Assembly: GCA_035560715.1 (NCBI GenBank)
Contig: DATMYW010000055.1
Location: forward strand, 1-22,324
Origin: JAAXTX01 sp035560715
Lineage (GTDB): Bacteria; Patescibacteriota; Minisyncoccia; Moranbacterales; UBA1568
DNA length: 22,324 nt
Reading direction: 5' to 3'
How positions within the stretch are numbered: the stretch's first letter is position 1; every line of letters starts with the position of its first letter. Position numbers and translations under genes: made by a program. This document shows positions 20,557 to 22,324 of this stretch, one piece after another. The notes beneath the pieces are model-generated. The model saw only the letters and a program-made list of their open reading frames with translations. It did no database searches and was not told the DNA's origin.

Positions 20557-20766
20557 ATGGCACTGCCGAAGCAAAGACATACGAGAGAACGCCGTGATCG
20601 CGCCCGTCGCGAACTGGAAATGACTCCGACCCGGACCGTAGTCTGTCCCAAGTGTTCCGCACCGGTCCTTCCGCACCGGGCCTGTCCGAAGTGCGGCGAA
20701 TACCGTGGCCGCGTGGTGCTCAAGAAGGCGCTTCCGAAACTCGCGAAGGCGAAGAAGGCGGAGTAA
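20557..20766 (+). CDS. rpmF: 50S ribosomal protein L32
   Basis: Small basic component of the large ribosomal subunit, 69 aa, slightly longer than the usual 55-60. The N-terminal MALPKQRHTRERRDRARR is the family start that threads into rRNA. A complete zinc ribbon is present: C30, C33 (VCPKC) and C43, C46 (CPKCGEY), so this is the zinc-binding form. The C-terminus is Lys/Ala-rich (KKALPKLAKAKKAE). ATG 20557 has no strong Shine-Dalgarno. It follows its own promoter (20478-20506) and is 58 bp ahead of nusB, which has a further promoter candidate. Confidence 0.96.
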   Translation: MALPKQRHTRERRDRARRELEMTPTRTVVCPKCSAPVLPHRACPKCGEYRGRVVLKKALPKLAKAKKAE

Positions 20767-20774
20767 TCCGCCTT

Positions 20775-20802
20775 TTGCGCGTTTTTCTTTCTGCAATACT
20801 AA
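20775..20802 (+). promoter_or_regulatory. Candidate promoter of nusB
   Basis: TTGCGC (20775-20780), a 16 bp spacer, and TACTAA (20797-20802). Start near 20809, 16 bases before ATG 20825. Read-through from rpmF is also possible. Confidence 0.4.
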
Positions 20803-20824
20803 AACAGATATAACCGTTCCTTGT

Positions 20825-21382
20825 ATGGCAAACCGTCATCTCCAGCGATCCGTCGCGATGCAGTCCCTCTACGAATGGGACTTCAAGGGCTGTCCCGACG
20901 GCACTGTCATGGATATCGTGAAGCATAATCTCGCCGAGTTCGCGCCGGGGCTCGAGGGCGGTTCGTTCACGTCGCACTTGGTCGAGGGAGTATCGAAGGA
21001 ACGCGTCACGATCGACCAGCTCATCGTGAAATGCGCGCCAGAATGGCCGCTCGAGCAGATCGCGTCGGTCGACCGTTCCATTCTGCGGCTCGGTATCTAT
21101 GAGCTCCTGTTCGGTGACTACGACGAGGTGCCGCCCAAAGTGGCCATCAATGAGGCGATCGAGCTCGCGAAGTCCTTCGGTTCCGACAGTTCGCCGAAAT
21201 TCGTCAACGGCGTCCTGGGGACGATCTATCGCGAGATGGGCGAACCGATGAAGGACGATTCCTCCGAGAAGCGCAAAGAGCGGCTTGAGACGTGGCAGGA
21301 GGAGCATGGCGGAAAGCCCGCGCAGGCGGCGGAGCGGGTGTCCGAGGAGTCCCTGGCGGTCGAGGAAAGAGCGGCGGAATAA
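20825..21382 (+). CDS. nusB: Transcription antitermination factor NusB, with charged C-terminal tail
   Basis: RNA-binding partner of S10 (NusE) that joins the boxA antitermination complex on rRNA operons. 185 aa from ATG 20825 (MANRHLQRSVAMQSLYEWDF), the family start; a longer frame upstream runs through rpmF and is not coding. The helical core spans residues 1-145: ASVDRSILRLGIYELLFGDY, PPKVAINEAIELAKSFGSDS and FVNGVLGTIYREM are the diagnostic segments. The last 40 residues (from about DDSSEKRKERLETWQEEHGG) are a charged Glu/Ala/Lys extension beyond the usual 130-145 aa and are probably disordered or coiled. rnc follows 122 bp downstream; both act on rRNA synthesis and processing. Confidence 0.95.
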   Translation: MANRHLQRSVAMQSLYEWDFKGCPDGTVMDIVKHNLAEFAPGLEGGSFTSHLVEGVSKERVTIDQLIVKCAPEWPLEQIASVDRSILRLGIYELLFGDYDEVPPKVAINEAIELAKSFGSDSSPKFVNGVLGTIYREMGEPMKDDSSEKRKERLETWQEEHGGKPAQAAERVSEESLAVEERAAE

Positions 21383-21504
21383 TGATGCAAAAACCGCATT
21401 CATAGCGCGGGAACGGTATCGAAAGCCGGAACGATGCGACATCCGTGCCATGCGTAGTAGCGGAACGTATCGGTTTTTCATGTTTTCTCTCTGAGTGTTG
21501 CGGT

Positions 21505-22203
21505 ATGGACGAGCATTTCGATGCGGCAAAATTCGCCGAGACCTTCGGCATCAAGATCGTGAACGACGATCTCTTTCAGGAGGCGATCACGCACCGATCG
21601 TTCCTCAACGAGCATCGCGGGTACCGGCTGGATCACAATGAGCGCCTCGAGTTCCTCGGGGACGCGGTTTTGGAACTGATCGTGACGGACTACCTGTACC
21701 GGAACTTTCCGAACCCGGAAGGGGAGCTGACGAGTTTCCGGGCGGCGATCGTCAACGGCGAGATACTCGCGGAAATCGCCGGCAATCTCGGTCTGGGGGA
21801 CTTCCTGCTGATGAGTAAGGGCGAGGCCAAGGATACCGGTCGCGCGCGCATGTGGCTCCTCGCCAACGCGATCGAGGCGGTCATCGGCGCCCTCTACCTC
21901 GACCAGGGGTACGACGCGGCCAAGGTGTTCATCACGGAACATATCATTTCCGAGCTTTCTCGCGTGATCGAGGCGGGGCTCCACACGGACCCCAAGAGCA
22001 AGTTTCAGGAGATGTCGCAGGAGAAGACCGGCATTACGCCTCAATACCGCGTTCTTAAGGAATGGGGGCCGGACCATGACCGCCACTTTACGGCCGGCGT
22101 GTTCCTCAATGAGACGCTCGTCGCCGAGGGCGAAGGGGCGTCCAAGCAGGAGGCGCAGCGCGCCGCCGCCGCCGCGGCCATCGCCGCGAAGGGGTGGGGA
22201 TAG
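21505..22203 (+). CDS. rnc: Ribonuclease III
   Basis: Double-strand-specific endonuclease that processes rRNA precursors and structured mRNAs; acts as a dimer. 232 aa from ATG 21505 (MDEHFDAAKFAETFG). An upstream in-frame ATG at 21445 gives a Cys-rich extension without homology. The catalytic domain has the signature HNERLEFLGDAVLEL (44-58) with E49 and D53. LLANAIEAVIGALYLDQGYD (118-137) holds E124; the position matching E. coli D114 is Asn121, a change I recall from other bacterial RNase III proteins. The C-terminal double-stranded RNA-binding domain runs from about 160, with DPKSKFQEMSQ, FTAGVFLN and GEGASKQEAQRAAAAAAI. No Shine-Dalgarno is evident. Ends at TAG 22201-22203, before the terminator at 22250-22276. 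Confidence 0.96.
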   Translation: MDEHFDAAKFAETFGIKIVNDDLFQEAITHRSFLNEHRGYRLDHNERLEFLGDAVLELIVTDYLYRNFPNPEGELTSFRAAIVNGEILAEIAGNLGLGDFLLMSKGEAKDTGRARMWLLANAIEAVIGALYLDQGYDAAKVFITEHIISELSRVIEAGLHTDPKSKFQEMSQEKTGITPQYRVLKEWGPDHDRHFTAGVFLNETLVAEGEGASKQEAQRAAAAAAIAAKGWG

Positions 22204-22249
22204 CCTCGGTTCATTCTTCGCATTTTTGCAGAGTCTTTGTCTGCACGAA

Positions 22250-22276
22250 CGAAAAGGCGCTGAGAGCGCCTTTTCG
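22250..22276. terminator. Intrinsic terminator after rnc
   Basis: A 12-bp perfect stem CGAAAAGGCGCT (22250-22261) / AGCGCCTTTTCG (22265-22276) with loop GAG, holding T and A runs inside the arms. A second hairpin, TGCAGA (22227-22232) / TCTGCA (22240-22245), stands just before it. The last 48 bases of the window show no gene. Confidence 0.85.
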
Positions 22277-22324
22277 TGTGGTCGAAGCAAGTAGCGGTGA
22301 CAAGTATGGGATACGGAATGAGAT

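Noticed and set aside
21478..22290. 270-codon minus-strand open frame at the right end
   Set aside because: Antisense to rnc; runs through the rnc terminator hairpin, which real genes would not.
1..22324. Alternative genetic code with TGA as Gly, as in some CPR lineages
   Set aside because: TGA ends miaB, gatB, tmk, ppaC and others at family-appropriate places, and no core gene has an in-frame TGA.

Overview
The window is a compact, gene-dense stretch of bacterial chromosome, about 22.3 kb and moderately GC-rich. It uses the standard code: TGA serves as a stop for several genes and no gene needs it as a sense codon. The gene set and protein styles suggest a Candidate Phyla Radiation (Patescibacteria) genome. 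The pointers are a shortened MiaB with a lineage-style insertion, a tandem-domain ThyX-like protein, a DHH-type family II pyrophosphatase, few Shine-Dalgarno sequences, and many lone housekeeping genes with little operon structure. This placement is an inference; the lineage within that group cannot be read from the sequence. No rRNA, tRNA, CRISPR array, insertion sequence or phage gene was found.

Layout. 1-5450: a partial divergent gene at the left edge, rlmN, miaB, an ITPase/RdgB-type nucleotide sanitizer, a possible gene remnant, an unknown four-helix membrane protein and a manganese-type pyrophosphatase. 5451-8900: a dTTP-supply cluster (ThyX-like thymidylate synthase, a P-loop nucleotide-kinase-like protein, thymidylate kinase, dUTPase). 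8926-11740: gatB, a broken DNPH1-like nucleotide hydrolase pseudogene and an acidic coiled-coil protein of unknown role. 11832-16902 on the minus strand: dnaE, then a CYTH-domain protein, then miaA, probably co-transcribed. 16903-17229: a long structured dnaE leader. 17230-22203: an unknown minus-strand protein, rnhB, a convergent DnaQ-like exonuclease, a class IV aminotransferase homologue, rpmF, nusB and rnc.

Themes. Replication and repair (DnaE, DEDDh exonuclease, RNase HII), DNA precursor supply and sanitation (ThyX-like, Tmk, Dut, ITPase, the DNPH1 relic, pyrophosphatase), and translation or RNA maturation (RlmN, MiaA plus MiaB acting on the same tRNA A37, GatB, L32, NusB, RNase III). 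MiaA makes i6A37 and MiaB thiomethylates it, so both steps are encoded here though 10 kb apart.

The most unusual signal is a set of degenerate 7-bp-period repeats at seven places. They lie in intergenic DNA, run up to or into gene ends (the thyX stop codon, the miaB and dnaE starts), and occur twice inside the miaA reading frame, where the apparent inserts are multiples of 21 bp and keep the frame. A second notable region is the dnaE leader. It combines an extended -10 promoter, a compact fold with two GNRA tetraloops, a 13-codon ORF ending in a terminator hairpin, a 9-bp palindrome and 77 bp of heptads flush with the start codon.
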